Below, one piece after another: positions 6,462 to 14,269 of a stretch of DNA of 22,032 nucleotides. The stretch is taken from IMG/VR virus record IMGVR_UViG_3300042507_001384, positions 1 through 22,032 of that record. One strand, written 5' to 3'. How positions within the stretch are numbered: the first letter of the stretch is position 1; each line of letters begins with the position of its first letter. The position numbers and the translations under genes were made by a program. The notes beneath the pieces were generated by a model that was not told the DNA's origin, did no database searches, and saw nothing but the letters and a program-made list of their open reading frames with translations. The stretch comes from a virus.

Positions 6462-8081
6462 ATGGCACTCGTACTAAAAGACCGGGTTAAAGAGACCTCC
6501 ACCACCGCAGGCACGGGCACGTTAACGTTGGCTGGCGCAGTAGCGGGGTTCCAATCTTTCTCTGCTGTTGGTAACGGTAACACCACGTATTACGCTATTG
6601 TTGATGCGGCTACTGGTGATTGGGAAGTTGGCCTTGGTACATACACATCTTCTGGTACTACGCTTTCCCGTACAACAGTGCTGTCTTCTAGCAACGGTGG
6701 TTCACTGGTTACTTTTGCGAGCAACGCTAAAGATGTATTTGTTACCTATCCATCTGAAAAATCTGCATATCAAGATGCTGCTGGGGTCATTGCTCAAACG
6801 TCTTTTGGCGCGATCACTGCAACATCTGCAGCGCTAACATCTGGCACAATTACCGCGGTTCCTACTAGCAATACAGACATTGTTAACAAACAGTACGCCG
6901 ACGCTATTGCTTCTGGCATTCACTTCCATGAAGCTGTTGCTCTAGCAACTACCGCAGCCCTGCCAGCAAACACTTACAACAACGGAACGTCCGGAGTAGG
7001 CGCAACGCTCACAGGAAATGCTAACGGCGCTTTGTCGGTGGACTCAACGCTTACAATTGTTGCGGAGCGGATACTGGTTAAAAACGAAGCAGCTGGTGCA
7101 AACAACGGTGTCTATGTTGTTACTCAAGTTGGCTCTGCCGGAACGCCTTACATCCTGACTCGCGCTACAGATTTTGATACTGTGGGAACTGGAGTTGACC
7201 AGATTGACGAAGGTGACTTTTTCTTAGTCACTAGCGGCACTGCTAACGTCAATACTGCTTGGGTACAACAGACTGCTCCTCCCATTACCGTTGGCACAAC
7301 GGCGATTGTCTTCCAACAATTCTCTGCCCCGATCACCTACACGGCTGGCACAGGACTGAACGAGTCACCAAGCTACACATTTAACATTGCCAACACCACG
7401 GTTTCAGCCAATACATACGGCTCAGCTTCTGCTGTTCCTGTGTTTGCGGTTAATGCTCAAGGGCAGCTTACCTCTGTAACCAACACCAATATTGCAATTA
7501 ACGGCTCCGCTGTTACTGGCGCTATCTCTGGCCAAGCTGGTTCTGTAGCCAACGCTTTGACTGCTGGCACATACCTGACCAGCGCAGGTACATACGATGG
7601 CGCTGCGGCCCGTACGTTTGCCGTGGATGCTACGGATGCAAACACAGCTTCCAAAGTGGTGGCACGTGATGCCTCTGGTAACTTTGCGGCGGGAACAATT
7701 ACAGCGGCTTTAACAGGTAATGCTTCAACAGCTACTGCGGCTACAAATGTAGCTGGCGGCGCGGCGAACCAGATTCCATATAACACTGCCGCTAGTACAA
7801 CGGCGTTTATTACTGCGCCTACAACGGCCAGTACGTCTTTGACTTGGAACGGCTCAGCTTTTACTTGGGCGAACACAAGCACGGCAACTAACCTTTCTGG
7901 TGGTGGCGCATACACAGTTGTGTATCAATCAAGCACTGGAACAACGGCGTATTTGACAAACGGTACGACAGGGCAAGTTTTAACTGCAAACACTAGCGGT
8001 GCGCCTACATGGACAACACCTGCTTCTGGCGGTGTTTCTCAAGCTAAAGCTACGGCAATCTCATTGATCTTCGGTCTGTAA
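6462..8081 (+). CDS. Large tail fibre protein
   Basis: A 539-residue Thr/Ala/Ser/Gly-rich protein. Residues 1-100 (LVLKDRVKETSTTAGTGT, then FQSFSAVGNGNTTYYAIVD, then TTLSRTTVLSSSNGG and DVFVTYPSEK) form an N-terminal virion-attachment domain I recognise from many phage fibres. TDIVNKQYADAIASGIHFHE marks the start of a second module with AERILVKNEAAGANNGVYVV and LTRATDFDTVGTGVDQIDEG, a recurring fibre module. The rest is low-complexity beta repeats (SGQAGSVANALTAGTYLTS, then ASKVVARDASGNFAAGTITA) ending in SQAKATAISLIFGL. It has the layout of a trimeric receptor-binding fibre. TAAGGA, containing the stop of the previous gene, is its ribosome site. Confidence 0.8.
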   Translation: MALVLKDRVKETSTTAGTGTLTLAGAVAGFQSFSAVGNGNTTYYAIVDAATGDWEVGLGTYTSSGTTLSRTTVLSSSNGGSLVTFASNAKDVFVTYPSEKSAYQDAAGVIAQTSFGAITATSAALTSGTITAVPTSNTDIVNKQYADAIASGIHFHEAVALATTAALPANTYNNGTSGVGATLTGNANGALSVDSTLTIVAERILVKNEAAGANNGVYVVTQVGSAGTPYILTRATDFDTVGTGVDQIDEGDFFLVTSGTANVNTAWVQQTAPPITVGTTAIVFQQFSAPITYTAGTGLNESPSYTFNIANTTVSANTYGSASAVPVFAVNAQGQLTSVTNTNIAINGSAVTGAISGQAGSVANALTAGTYLTSAGTYDGAAARTFAVDATDANTASKVVARDASGNFAAGTITAALTGNASTATAATNVAGGAANQIPYNTAASTTAFITAPTTASTSLTWNGSAFTWANTSTATNLSGGGAYTVVYQSSTGTTAYLTNGTTGQVLTANTSGAPTWTTPASGGVSQAKATAISLIFGL

Positions 8082-8090
8082 GGAACCAAC

Positions 8091-8486
8091 ATGGCAAACC
8101 CAAATATCTTAGCCGCAACCACGGCGCTTGGCTCAACAACCTACCTAACACCATCAGCAACAACTGCTGTTGTTCTTTTGGCCAACCCTGCTTCTAGCGG
8201 CGAAGTCTTCAAGATTAACAGCATTGTGGCGGCTAACGTAAACGGTTCTGCTTCTGTGGCTACCACGGTGTCAATCTACACTAACGGTGCTGTGGCTCAA
8301 GGCTCCGCGCCCTCGGGCGGTACGGCGTTCCCTCTGGTGTCTGCTGTACAGGTTCCCGCTAATGCGTCGCTGATCGTAGTGGACAAGACAACGCAGCTTT
8401 ACTTGCAAGAGGGCACGTCTATTGTTGTAACCTCTGGTACAGCCAGCGGTATCACATACATTATTAGCTACGAAGACATGGTTTAA
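8091..8486 (+). CDS. Small conserved virion protein (MANPNILA family)
   Basis: A 131-residue beta-rich protein beginning MANPNILAATTALGSTTYL, with LLANPASSGEVFKINSIVAA, VPANASLIVVDKTTQLYLQE and a final ISYEDMV. These landmarks (MANPNI, NPA(A/S)SGEV(F/Y)K(I/V)N, PA(D/N)ASL(V/I)V(V/I), LYLxEG, SYE) are familiar to me from a conserved phage protein usually found between fibre genes. It is small, compact and lacks low complexity, so it may be a fibre base or connector, or a baseplate-like subunit; this role is inference. The ribosome site TAAGGA uses the stop codon of the fibre gene before it. Confidence 0.7.
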   Translation: MANPNILAATTALGSTTYLTPSATTAVVLLANPASSGEVFKINSIVAANVNGSASVATTVSIYTNGAVAQGSAPSGGTAFPLVSAVQVPANASLIVVDKTTQLYLQEGTSIVVTSGTASGITYIISYEDMV

Positions 8487-8498
8487 TCGGGCGGTGAC

Positions 8499-9683
8499 AT
8501 GAGCATTCGCTACCCTGCTGGCCGAATTACTTTATCCATTGATCCGCTTGCGGTTCCGGATGCAGCTACGTCTGTTGTGGCTACGGCTTCTAGTTCTAGT
8601 GCGGCGTCAGTGGCGTTTACTGCTCCAGCCAATCCGGGCGTAAGTGCAGTTACCGGCTATTCAGTTGTACAGACCACAGGTGGTACAGTTTTTACTGGGG
8701 CGTCTTCGCCAATCTCCGTGACTGGTTTGTCTGCCAGCACGTCCTACACATTCCAAGTGTGGCCCGCAAACGCCGCGGGTGTTGGTCCTGTGGCTATTTC
8801 AAATACGGTTACAACATCCGCGGCTGTAACTCAAAAAGCTATATTTGGATTTGGAAGTGGCCCAACAGCTATAACTAATCTTGTATCAAACACCGGTGTG
8901 GTTGCAGCAAATACTACAGGTGTAGGTAGTGCGAGGCAAGAATTAGCAGCTGCCGGATATGGTGGCGATAAAGCTATATTTGGTTATGGAACTACTGGTA
9001 CTGCTACCGCAGTAACTAACCTTGTGTCTAACACTGGCGTTGTTGCAACTGATACGACTGGTGTAGGTACAGCCAGATCAGCCCTCGCCGCTGCCGGTTA
9101 TGGTGGCGATAAAGCCATATTTGGTTATGGTGATTCAGGCGGGTTTACTCGAGTGTCTATTACCAATCTCGTATCAAGTACCGGAGTGGTTGCAGCAAAC
9201 ACAACGGGCGTAGGTACTGCTAGAGTTGGATTAGCCGCTGCTGGTTATGGTACAGATAAGGCCATATTTGGGTTTGGTTACGATACATTTTATAGCGCTT
9301 TAACTAATTTAGTATCAAACACTGGCGTTGTTGCAACAGATACTGCCGGTGTTGGAACTGGTAGATACCAACTCGCAGCTGCTGGCTATGGTACTGATAA
9401 AGCCATATTTGGTTACGGTAGAACAGGTTCAGTACAATCAATTACAAATTTGGTTTCCAATACAGGCGTAGTAGCCGCAAATACAACTGGAGTTGGTACT
9501 GCTAGAAACTCTCTTGCTGCCGCAGGTTATGGCGCAGATAAAGCCATATTTGGTTATGGTGATTCAGGCGGGGTTTTGTCCATGACAAACTTAGTATCAA
9601 ACACAGGCGTAGTTGCAACGGATACTGCCGGTGTTGGTACTGCTAGGTCTGGTTTGGCCGCAGCTGGCTACTCATCAACATAA
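8499..9683 (+). CDS. Propeller adhesin 1: FnIII domain plus six kelch-like repeats
   Basis: A 394-residue protein. A short N-terminal anchor (MSIRYPAGRITLSIDPLAV) leads into a fibronectin type III domain at about residues 20-108 (VTGYSVVQTTGGTVF, then GLSASTSYTFQVWPANAAGV). From residue 113 to the end there are six repeats of 45-49 residues: KAIFG(Y/F)G, a variable loop, TNLVSNTGVV, (A/D)(T/N)T(T/A)GVG(T/S)(A/G)R, two variable residues, LAAAGYG. The layout matches kelch-type beta-propeller repeats (Gly-rich strand, central turn, Arg before the next blade), and six is a common propeller number. It is probably a receptor-binding appendage. It is the first of four adjacent paralogues; its anchor matches the second. 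The exact fold is inference. Confidence 0.75.
   Translation: MSIRYPAGRITLSIDPLAVPDAATSVVATASSSSAASVAFTAPANPGVSAVTGYSVVQTTGGTVFTGASSPISVTGLSASTSYTFQVWPANAAGVGPVAISNTVTTSAAVTQKAIFGFGSGPTAITNLVSNTGVVAANTTGVGSARQELAAAGYGGDKAIFGYGTTGTATAVTNLVSNTGVVATDTTGVGTARSALAAAGYGGDKAIFGYGDSGGFTRVSITNLVSSTGVVAANTTGVGTARVGLAAAGYGTDKAIFGFGYDTFYSALTNLVSNTGVVATDTAGVGTGRYQLAAAGYGTDKAIFGYGRTGSVQSITNLVSNTGVVAANTTGVGTARNSLAAAGYGADKAIFGYGDSGGVLSMTNLVSNTGVVATDTAGVGTARSGLAAAGYSST
8835..9683 (+). repeat. Six kelch-like coding repeats (propeller adhesin 1)
   Basis: Six units of 135-147 bp run to the stop codon. The residues after the conserved Arg are QE, SA, VG, YQ, NS and SG. A stretch of about 36 bp around 9108-9143 recurs exactly at 9538-9573 (units 3 and 6), while most other conserved residues use different synonymous codons. 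Confidence 0.85.
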
Positions 9684-9692
9684 GGCACATAA

Positions 9693-10892
9693 ATGAGCAT
9701 ACGCTATATCGCTGGTCGCATAACGGAGTCGATTAACCCCCTGCGGGTTCCGAATGCCCCTGCCACTGCGACGGCTACAGCTACTGCGGCAACCACTGCG
9801 TCTATTGCATTTACGGCTCCAACAGACGTTGGCGGCAGTGCGGTTACAAACTACTTTGCTGTTCAAAATACTGGCGGTACAGTGTTCTCATCGGCAACTT
9901 CACCAATCTCCATAACAGGATTGACTGCTAGCACGTCGTACACATTCCAAGTATGGGCACTAAATACATACGGCGTTGGCCCAGTACTGCAGACTAATAC
10001 GATTACAACATCCGCTGCTGGAACACAAAAAGCTATTTTTGGTTTTGGTAGTGGACCAACAAACATAACTAACCTTGTTTCTAGTACAGGAGTAGTGGCT
10101 ACAAACACAGCAGGTGTGGGTACTTCAAGGAATCTTTTAGCAGCTACTGGTTATGGTGGAGATAAAGCTATATTTGGTTATGGCGATAGTGGCAGTTTTT
10201 CGGGTTTATCCATGACCAACCTTGTGTCAAATACAGGCGTTGTTTCTGCGGATACTACTGGTGTTGGCACCGCTAGATTGGGGCTGGCCGCTGCGGGGTA
10301 TGGTACAGATAAAGGGATATTTGGTTATGGATTTGCAGGATCAACAGAACGTTCCATGACCAACCTTGTGTCAAATACAGGCGTTGTTGCAACAGATACT
10401 ACGGGTGTAGGTACTGTTAGGTGGCTATTAGCGGCAGCTGGTTACGGTACGGATAAAGCTATTTTTGGTTTTGGTAGTGCTGTCGGATCTGCATTATCAA
10501 TCACTAATTTAGTATCAAATACTGGCGTAGTTTCTGTAGATCAGGGAACACTAACTGGCACTGCTAGGCAACAACTTGCCGCCGCTGGTTATGGCGGGGA
10601 TAAAGCTATTTTTGGTTATGGGGTGGTTGCAGGTCCTACGTTCTATTCTATTACTAATTTAGTTTCTAACACCGGTGTTGTTGCCGCAAATACAACTGGA
10701 GTGGGATCGGCTAGAGGTGGAATATCCGCTGCGGCTTATGGAACTGACAAAGCTATTTTTGGTTTTGGAACAACAGGTTCAGTCACCGCAGTTACCAATC
10801 TAGTATCAAACACAGGCGTAGTTTCTACTGATACAGCTGGTGTTGGTACAGCCAGACAACAGCTAGCGGCTGCTGGTTATTCTTTCACATAA
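9693..10892 (+). CDS. Propeller adhesin 2: FnIII domain plus six kelch-like repeats
   Basis: A 399-residue paralogue of the preceding gene. It has the same anchor (MSIRYIAGRITESINPLRV) and an FnIII domain (VTNYFAVQNTGGTVF, then LTASTSYTFQVWALNTYGV). It also has exactly the same distance, 112 residues, to the first repeat, then six KAIFG(Y/F)G...TNLVSNTGVV...AAAGYG repeats ending AAGYSFT. Unit 4 carries a small variant, VDQGTLTGTAR instead of (D/N)T(T/A)GVGTAR. The stop of adhesin 1 is fused to the ribosome site (TAAGG), and the gap is nine bases, as between the other paralogues. It likely assembles on the same virion site as adhesin 1, since the anchors match. Confidence 0.75.
   Translation: MSIRYIAGRITESINPLRVPNAPATATATATAATTASIAFTAPTDVGGSAVTNYFAVQNTGGTVFSSATSPISITGLTASTSYTFQVWALNTYGVGPVLQTNTITTSAAGTQKAIFGFGSGPTNITNLVSSTGVVATNTAGVGTSRNLLAATGYGGDKAIFGYGDSGSFSGLSMTNLVSNTGVVSADTTGVGTARLGLAAAGYGTDKGIFGYGFAGSTERSMTNLVSNTGVVATDTTGVGTVRWLLAAAGYGTDKAIFGFGSAVGSALSITNLVSNTGVVSVDQGTLTGTARQQLAAAGYGGDKAIFGYGVVAGPTFYSITNLVSNTGVVAANTTGVGSARGGISAAAYGTDKAIFGFGTTGSVTAVTNLVSNTGVVSTDTAGVGTARQQLAAAGYSFT
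10029..10892 (+). repeat. Six kelch-like coding repeats (propeller adhesin 2)
   Basis: Six units up to the stop. The residues after the conserved Arg are NL, LG, WL, QQ, GG and QQ. The loop after IFG(Y/F)G varies in length and sequence (for example SGPTN, DSGSFSGLS, VVAGPTFYS). Units 2 and 3 share an exact stretch starting at TCCATGACCAACCTTGTG. Confidence 0.85.
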
Positions 10893-10895
10893 GGA
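10891..10895 (+). promoter_or_regulatory. Shine-Dalgarno deciding the start at 10902
   Basis: AAGGA overlaps the TAA stop of the previous gene (10890-10892). It is three bases from ATG 10899 but six from ATG 10902. The second ATG also gives the nine-base gap seen between the other paralogues and aligns the N-terminus with the next protein (MPNFAG versus MPNYAG). Confidence 0.7.
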
Positions 10896-10901
10896 CACAT
10901 G

Positions 10902-12128
10902 ATGCCAAACTTTGCGGGAGCATGGACATTAAACCAGCAGGCATACGCTAGGGGCCAGAACATTTGGCCAGCTACGCCCAGCGCTCCTACGATTGGTACT
11001 GCTACAGCTACAGGCTCATCTACTGCAACCGTGGCATACACTGCAAATGCTACTGGGTATCCTTCATCAGTAACTTATACAGCTACATCTAGCCCCGGTG
11101 GGTTGACTGGGACAGGTGCATCCCCCATTACAGTGACTGGATTGTCAGCTTCAACTAGCTACACATTTACCGTAACCGCAACAAACGCAACGGGAAGTTC
11201 AACTAGTGCGGCTTCTAACAGTATTACAACATCCGCTGCTGGAACTCAAAGAGCTATTTTTGCTTTTGGTCAGCTTAACAATGGAAACACGACTAACGTA
11301 AACAATCTTGTATCAAATACGGGAGTAGTTGCTACGGATGGAACAGCTGCGGGCGGGGCTAGAGCTTACAGGGCGGCGGCTACTTATGGTACAGACAAAG
11401 CAATTTTTGGATACGGATATAACAATAGTGGCACTGTAGGTAATTCAATAAATCTTGTTTCTAACACAGGTGTTGTAGCTTCAGACACGGCAGGTGCCGG
11501 TACTGCTCGCGCCCCCGCAGCTTGTGGTTATGGGACGGACAAAGCTATTTTTGGTTACGGCGACAATAATGGTGGCGCGTTTTATTCAATGACCAATTTA
11601 GTATCAAACACTGGCGTGGTCGCTACAGACACTGCCGGTGTAGGTTCAGCAAGAGATAGACTTTCAGCTACTAGTTACGGCGGCGATAAAGGCATATTTG
11701 GTTTTGGACGGTTATCTTCCCTTTCTGATACGGCTATTACCAACCTTGTGTCAAATACAGGCGTAGTGGCTACAAACACTGCCGGCGTGGGTAGCGGTAG
11801 AGTTTGGCTGGCTGGTGCTACTTATGGTGGCGATAAGGGCATATTTGGTTTTGGTGGTGGTGTAACTAATGTTACCAATTTGGTATCTAATACAGGCGTA
11901 GTGGCAACTGACACAGCTGGTGTAGGAACAGCTAGAAATGCGCTTGCCGCTTCTGGTTATGGCGCAGACAAAGCTATATTTGGATTTGGTACTACTAGTT
12001 TTGGAAATACTGCTGCAAACGTATCTACAACTAATTTGGTTTCTAACACAGGGGTGGTCGCAACTAATACTACAGGGGTGGGCACTACTCGAAGCGGTCT
12101 ATCCGCTGCTGGCTACTCTTCAACATAA
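10902..12128 (+). CDS. Propeller adhesin 3: FnIII domain plus six kelch-like repeats, second anchor type
   Basis: A 408-residue paralogue. Its anchor, MPNFAGAWTLNQQAYARGQN, is unlike that of adhesins 1 and 2 but matches adhesin 4. An FnIII-like domain follows (APTIGTATATGSSTATVAYT, then VTGLSASTSYTFTVTATNAT). Repeats start at nucleotide 11250 and number six. The first two are the most divergent (RAIFAFG; GTAAGGARAY; NSINLVSN; GAGTARAPAACGYG). I moved the start from ATG 10899 to ATG 10902 because of ribosome-site spacing and alignment with adhesin 4. It is probably a receptor-binding appendage occupying a different virion site from adhesins 1 and 2 (inference from the anchor). Confidence 0.75.
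   Translation: MPNFAGAWTLNQQAYARGQNIWPATPSAPTIGTATATGSSTATVAYTANATGYPSSVTYTATSSPGGLTGTGASPITVTGLSASTSYTFTVTATNATGSSTSAASNSITTSAAGTQRAIFAFGQLNNGNTTNVNNLVSNTGVVATDGTAAGGARAYRAAATYGTDKAIFGYGYNNSGTVGNSINLVSNTGVVASDTAGAGTARAPAACGYGTDKAIFGYGDNNGGAFYSMTNLVSNTGVVATDTAGVGSARDRLSATSYGGDKGIFGFGRLSSLSDTAITNLVSNTGVVATNTAGVGSGRVWLAGATYGGDKGIFGFGGGVTNVTNLVSNTGVVATDTAGVGTARNALAASGYGADKAIFGFGTTSFGNTAANVSTTNLVSNTGVVATNTTGVGTTRSGLSAAGYSST
11250..12128 (+). repeat. Six kelch-like coding repeats (propeller adhesin 3)
   Basis: Six units run to the stop. The residues after the conserved Arg are AY, AP, DR, VW, NA and SG. Units 1 and 2 have lost several consensus residues, which the other 22 units in the window keep. 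Confidence 0.85.
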
Positions 12129-12137
12129 GGACACGCA

Positions 12138-13097
12138 ATGCCAAATTACGCAGGTACGTGGACCCTTACCACACAAGGACAAGCTAGGGGCCAAGGCACA
12201 TGGCCCACCGCTGCCGCTGCTGGAACTCAAAAAGCTATATTTGGTTTTGGGCGGGAGACTAGCTCTGTATCAATAACCAATTTGGTTTCAAATACCGGGG
12301 TAGTTGCAGCAGATACAACGGGCGTAGGAACTGCTAGGTGGTCTTTAGCTGGTTCAACTTATGGTACAGATAAAGGCATATTTGGTTATGGAACTCCTGA
12401 CGGAGGCGCTGAAGTATCAATAACTAATAAGGTATCTAATACAGGCGTAGTTGCTACGGATACGACAGGTGTGGGCACTGCTAGGGTTTTACTTGCAGCT
12501 ACCGGTTATGGTTCATCGGGCCAAGCTATTTTTGGTTACGGGTCTAGCAGTGGAGCTTTTGTTTCTTTGACCAACTTAGTGTCAAATACAGGCACTGTTT
12601 CAACAGACACAACAGGAGTTGGTTTTAATAGAAATGGTCTTGCTGCTGCTGGTTATGGCTCATCTGGCCAAGCTATATTTGGTTATGGTAATAATGGTGG
12701 AAATTTTTATTCAATGACCAATTTAGTCTCCAATACTGGCGTTGTTGGAACAGATGTAACGGGGGTAGGTACGGTTAGGTATGGCCTTGCCGCCGCTGGT
12801 TATGGCGGGGATAAAGTTATTTTTGGTTACGGTAATAATGGGTCATACGTATCAATGACCAATCTTGTTTCAAACACCGGAGTAGTTGCCGCAGATACCA
12901 CAGGTGTTGGGACTGCAAGAGGGTTCTTAGCTGCAGCTATTTACGGCAGTGATAAAGCTATATTTGGTTATGGTTTTACTGGTAGTAACGTATCAATGAC
13001 CAATCTTGTCTCTAACACAGGAGTAGTTGCTACAGACACTACTGGTGTTGGTTCGGCTAGACGAATATTGGCCGCCGCTGGCTACTCGTTAACATAA
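12138..13097 (+). CDS. Propeller adhesin 4: six kelch-like repeats, no FnIII domain
   Basis: A 319-residue, shortest member of the array. The anchor MPNYAGTWTLTTQGQARGQG matches adhesin 3, but only about ten residues (TWPTAAAAGTQ) separate it from the first repeat, so the FnIII domain is absent. Six repeats follow to the stop (ending AAGYSLT). Units 2 and 3 end in GYGSSGQ rather than GYG(T/G)D, so unit 3 and unit 4 begin QAIFGYG. The junction AAGTQ-KAIFG is the same as in the other members, which looks like a clean domain deletion or a primitive form without the domain. Confidence 0.75.
   Translation: MPNYAGTWTLTTQGQARGQGTWPTAAAAGTQKAIFGFGRETSSVSITNLVSNTGVVAADTTGVGTARWSLAGSTYGTDKGIFGYGTPDGGAEVSITNKVSNTGVVATDTTGVGTARVLLAATGYGSSGQAIFGYGSSSGAFVSLTNLVSNTGTVSTDTTGVGFNRNGLAAAGYGSSGQAIFGYGNNGGNFYSMTNLVSNTGVVGTDVTGVGTVRYGLAAAGYGGDKVIFGYGNNGSYVSMTNLVSNTGVVAADTTGVGTARGFLAAAIYGSDKAIFGYGFTGSNVSMTNLVSNTGVVATDTTGVGSARRILAAAGYSLT
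12231..13097 (+). repeat. Six kelch-like coding repeats (propeller adhesin 4)
   Basis: Six units. The residues after the conserved Arg are WS, VL, NG, YG, GF and RI. The loops after IFG(Y/F)G include RETSSV, TPDGGAEV, SSSGAF, NNGGNF, NNGSY and FTGSN. Confidence 0.85.
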
Positions 13098-13106
13098 AGG
13101 AAACAC

Positions 13107-13697
13107 ATGGCTTCAAACTTAAATTCAGAGTTCAACTATCGCTACCAAGTTATTGGCAGCACCCCTTGGGAAAAAATCAAAACGCTTCAGGGCTTTTTGG
13201 TGGGGCGCAAACGCGCTGCTGTTCTTGAGGAAGTTGCGGATTTAAAGCATCAGGCCAAGATTGAAGAAATAAAAAGTTTAAAGGAAGTGCCTGCTTTGCC
13301 TCATATTCTGTTGAACTTGCAAGCTGAGCTTATTGAGGCCGAGTCGTTCCTCGAAGACCAGAAACATGCGTTTGAGCTAAACCGCAAAGAGATCCAGATT
13401 CTGGAAAAACTGATTGCTGAGCTGTACCTTGAAGTAGAACCAACCCGTTTGAAGCACGAAGATGGCACGCCTTACACAGACGATGAGATGTTTGAGGCCA
13501 ATGCCAACTACGAGTTTACGGTAACGATTGGCCGAGAAATCCAAGCTGAAATGATTGTCAACGGTAGGCCAAGTCCTGCTAAACTGCTTAACGCAATGAG
13601 CAACCCCCAAACACTAGAAATGCTAAAGAGTGTTGGGTTTGTACCCCAAGAAACCGTGCTGCTGAGTACCAAAGATGTCCCTTTGCAACTGAAATAA
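13107..13697 (+). CDS. Coiled-coil protein of fibre region, possible fibre chaperone
   Basis: A 196-residue acidic, largely helical protein with no repeats. The N-terminus SEFNYRYQVIGSTPWEKIKT then LQGFLVGRKRAAVLEE is a pattern I recall in aquatic phage genomes next to fibre genes, but without known function. Residues about 40-110 have long heptad-like Leu/Ile/Glu/Lys runs (LLNLQAELIEAESFLEDQKH, then RKEIQILEKLIAELYLEVEP), consistent with a coiled coil. The C-terminal part (MSNPQTLEMLKSVGF) is compact. Its place straight after the propeller genes and before a fibre-region oxygenase suggests a fibre assembly or bridging role, which is inference only. AAAGGAAA lies upstream of the start. Confidence 0.7.
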   Translation: MASNLNSEFNYRYQVIGSTPWEKIKTLQGFLVGRKRAAVLEEVADLKHQAKIEEIKSLKEVPALPHILLNLQAELIEAESFLEDQKHAFELNRKEIQILEKLIAELYLEVEPTRLKHEDGTPYTDDEMFEANANYEFTVTIGREIQAEMIVNGRPSPAKLLNAMSNPQTLEMLKSVGFVPQETVLLSTKDVPLQLK

Positions 13698-13711
13698 CCA
13701 AGGCCCAAACA

Positions 13712-14251
13712 ATGAGTCACTTACCCCTTTGGTACACATCTGAACTGGACAGCGCTACCTGCGATCAAATTATTGCAGAGCTGTCTGGTATTGAGGTACG
13801 TGACGCTACGATAGGGTTAGATGGAACAGACAAAGACAAAACTACCCGCAATACCAACGTGCGGTTTGGTGACGCTGACTATTGGCTTGGCGACAGGTTT
13901 GAGCAGTTTGCGTTAGAAGCCAACAAGGTTTGTAAATGGGACTACCACATCACGGGGCGTGAGAACGTGCAGTTTGCTGAGTACGGACCAGAGCAGCACT
14001 ACGCTTGGCACACCGACACCTTCACATTGGCAGGCACTCCAACTGAGCGCAAAATTACCGCCATTTGCCTTCTAAACGACGAGTTTGAGGCGGGTGAGTT
14101 CCAAGTGCGGCTGTACAGCGACTACACAGCACCGCTGAAAAAGGGGACAATGATCGCGTTCCCGTCTATTCTTGAACATAGGGTTATCCCTGTGACGTCA
14201 GGAATTCGCTACTCGGCTACCATGTGGTTTAACGGGCCACGGTTTCGTTAA
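13712..14251 (+). CDS. 2OG-Fe(II) oxygenase, prolyl-4-hydroxylase-like
   Basis: A 179-residue protein with the complete facial triad and cosubstrate residue of the 2-oxoglutarate/Fe(II) dioxygenase fold: H100-x-D102 in QHYAWHTD, distal H156 in FPSILEHRV, and R166 in PVTSGIRYSATMWFNGP. The surrounding motifs (EYGPEQHYAWH, AICLLNDEF, KGTMIAFPS) fit the P4H/PKHD group, which uses O2 and 2-oxoglutarate to hydroxylate proline or other side chains. It lies 18 bases before a collagen-like fibre gene, so hydroxylation of that fibre is an attractive inference. Other targets, such as a different virion protein, remain possible. AAGG upstream supports ATG 13712. Confidence 0.85.
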   Translation: MSHLPLWYTSELDSATCDQIIAELSGIEVRDATIGLDGTDKDKTTRNTNVRFGDADYWLGDRFEQFALEANKVCKWDYHITGRENVQFAEYGPEQHYAWHTDTFTLAGTPTERKITAICLLNDEFEAGEFQVRLYSDYTAPLKKGTMIAFPSILEHRVIPVTSGIRYSATMWFNGPRFR

Positions 14252-14269
14252 AATATTGAAGGACTAAAA

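Noticed and set aside
7457-7915. 152-codon minus-strand open frame within the large fibre gene
   Set aside because: Lies wholly opposite a well-supported fibre gene; composition mirrors its Ala/Thr-rich codons and no ribosome site is seen.
10899-10901. First ATG of the third propeller gene as the start
   Set aside because: Only three bases from the Shine-Dalgarno; the next ATG has the right spacing, matches the paralogue start and restores the uniform nine-base gap.
8835-13097. Diversity-generating retroelement targeting the variable propeller positions
   Set aside because: No reverse transcriptase or template repeat in the window, and variable codons are not enriched in adenine-derived changes compared with a template. 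Could still exist outside the window, but nothing here supports it.
8835-13097. CRISPR array or non-coding tandem repeat
   Set aside because: Repeats are in frame, conserved as protein and diverged in synonymous positions; spacing varies by whole codons.
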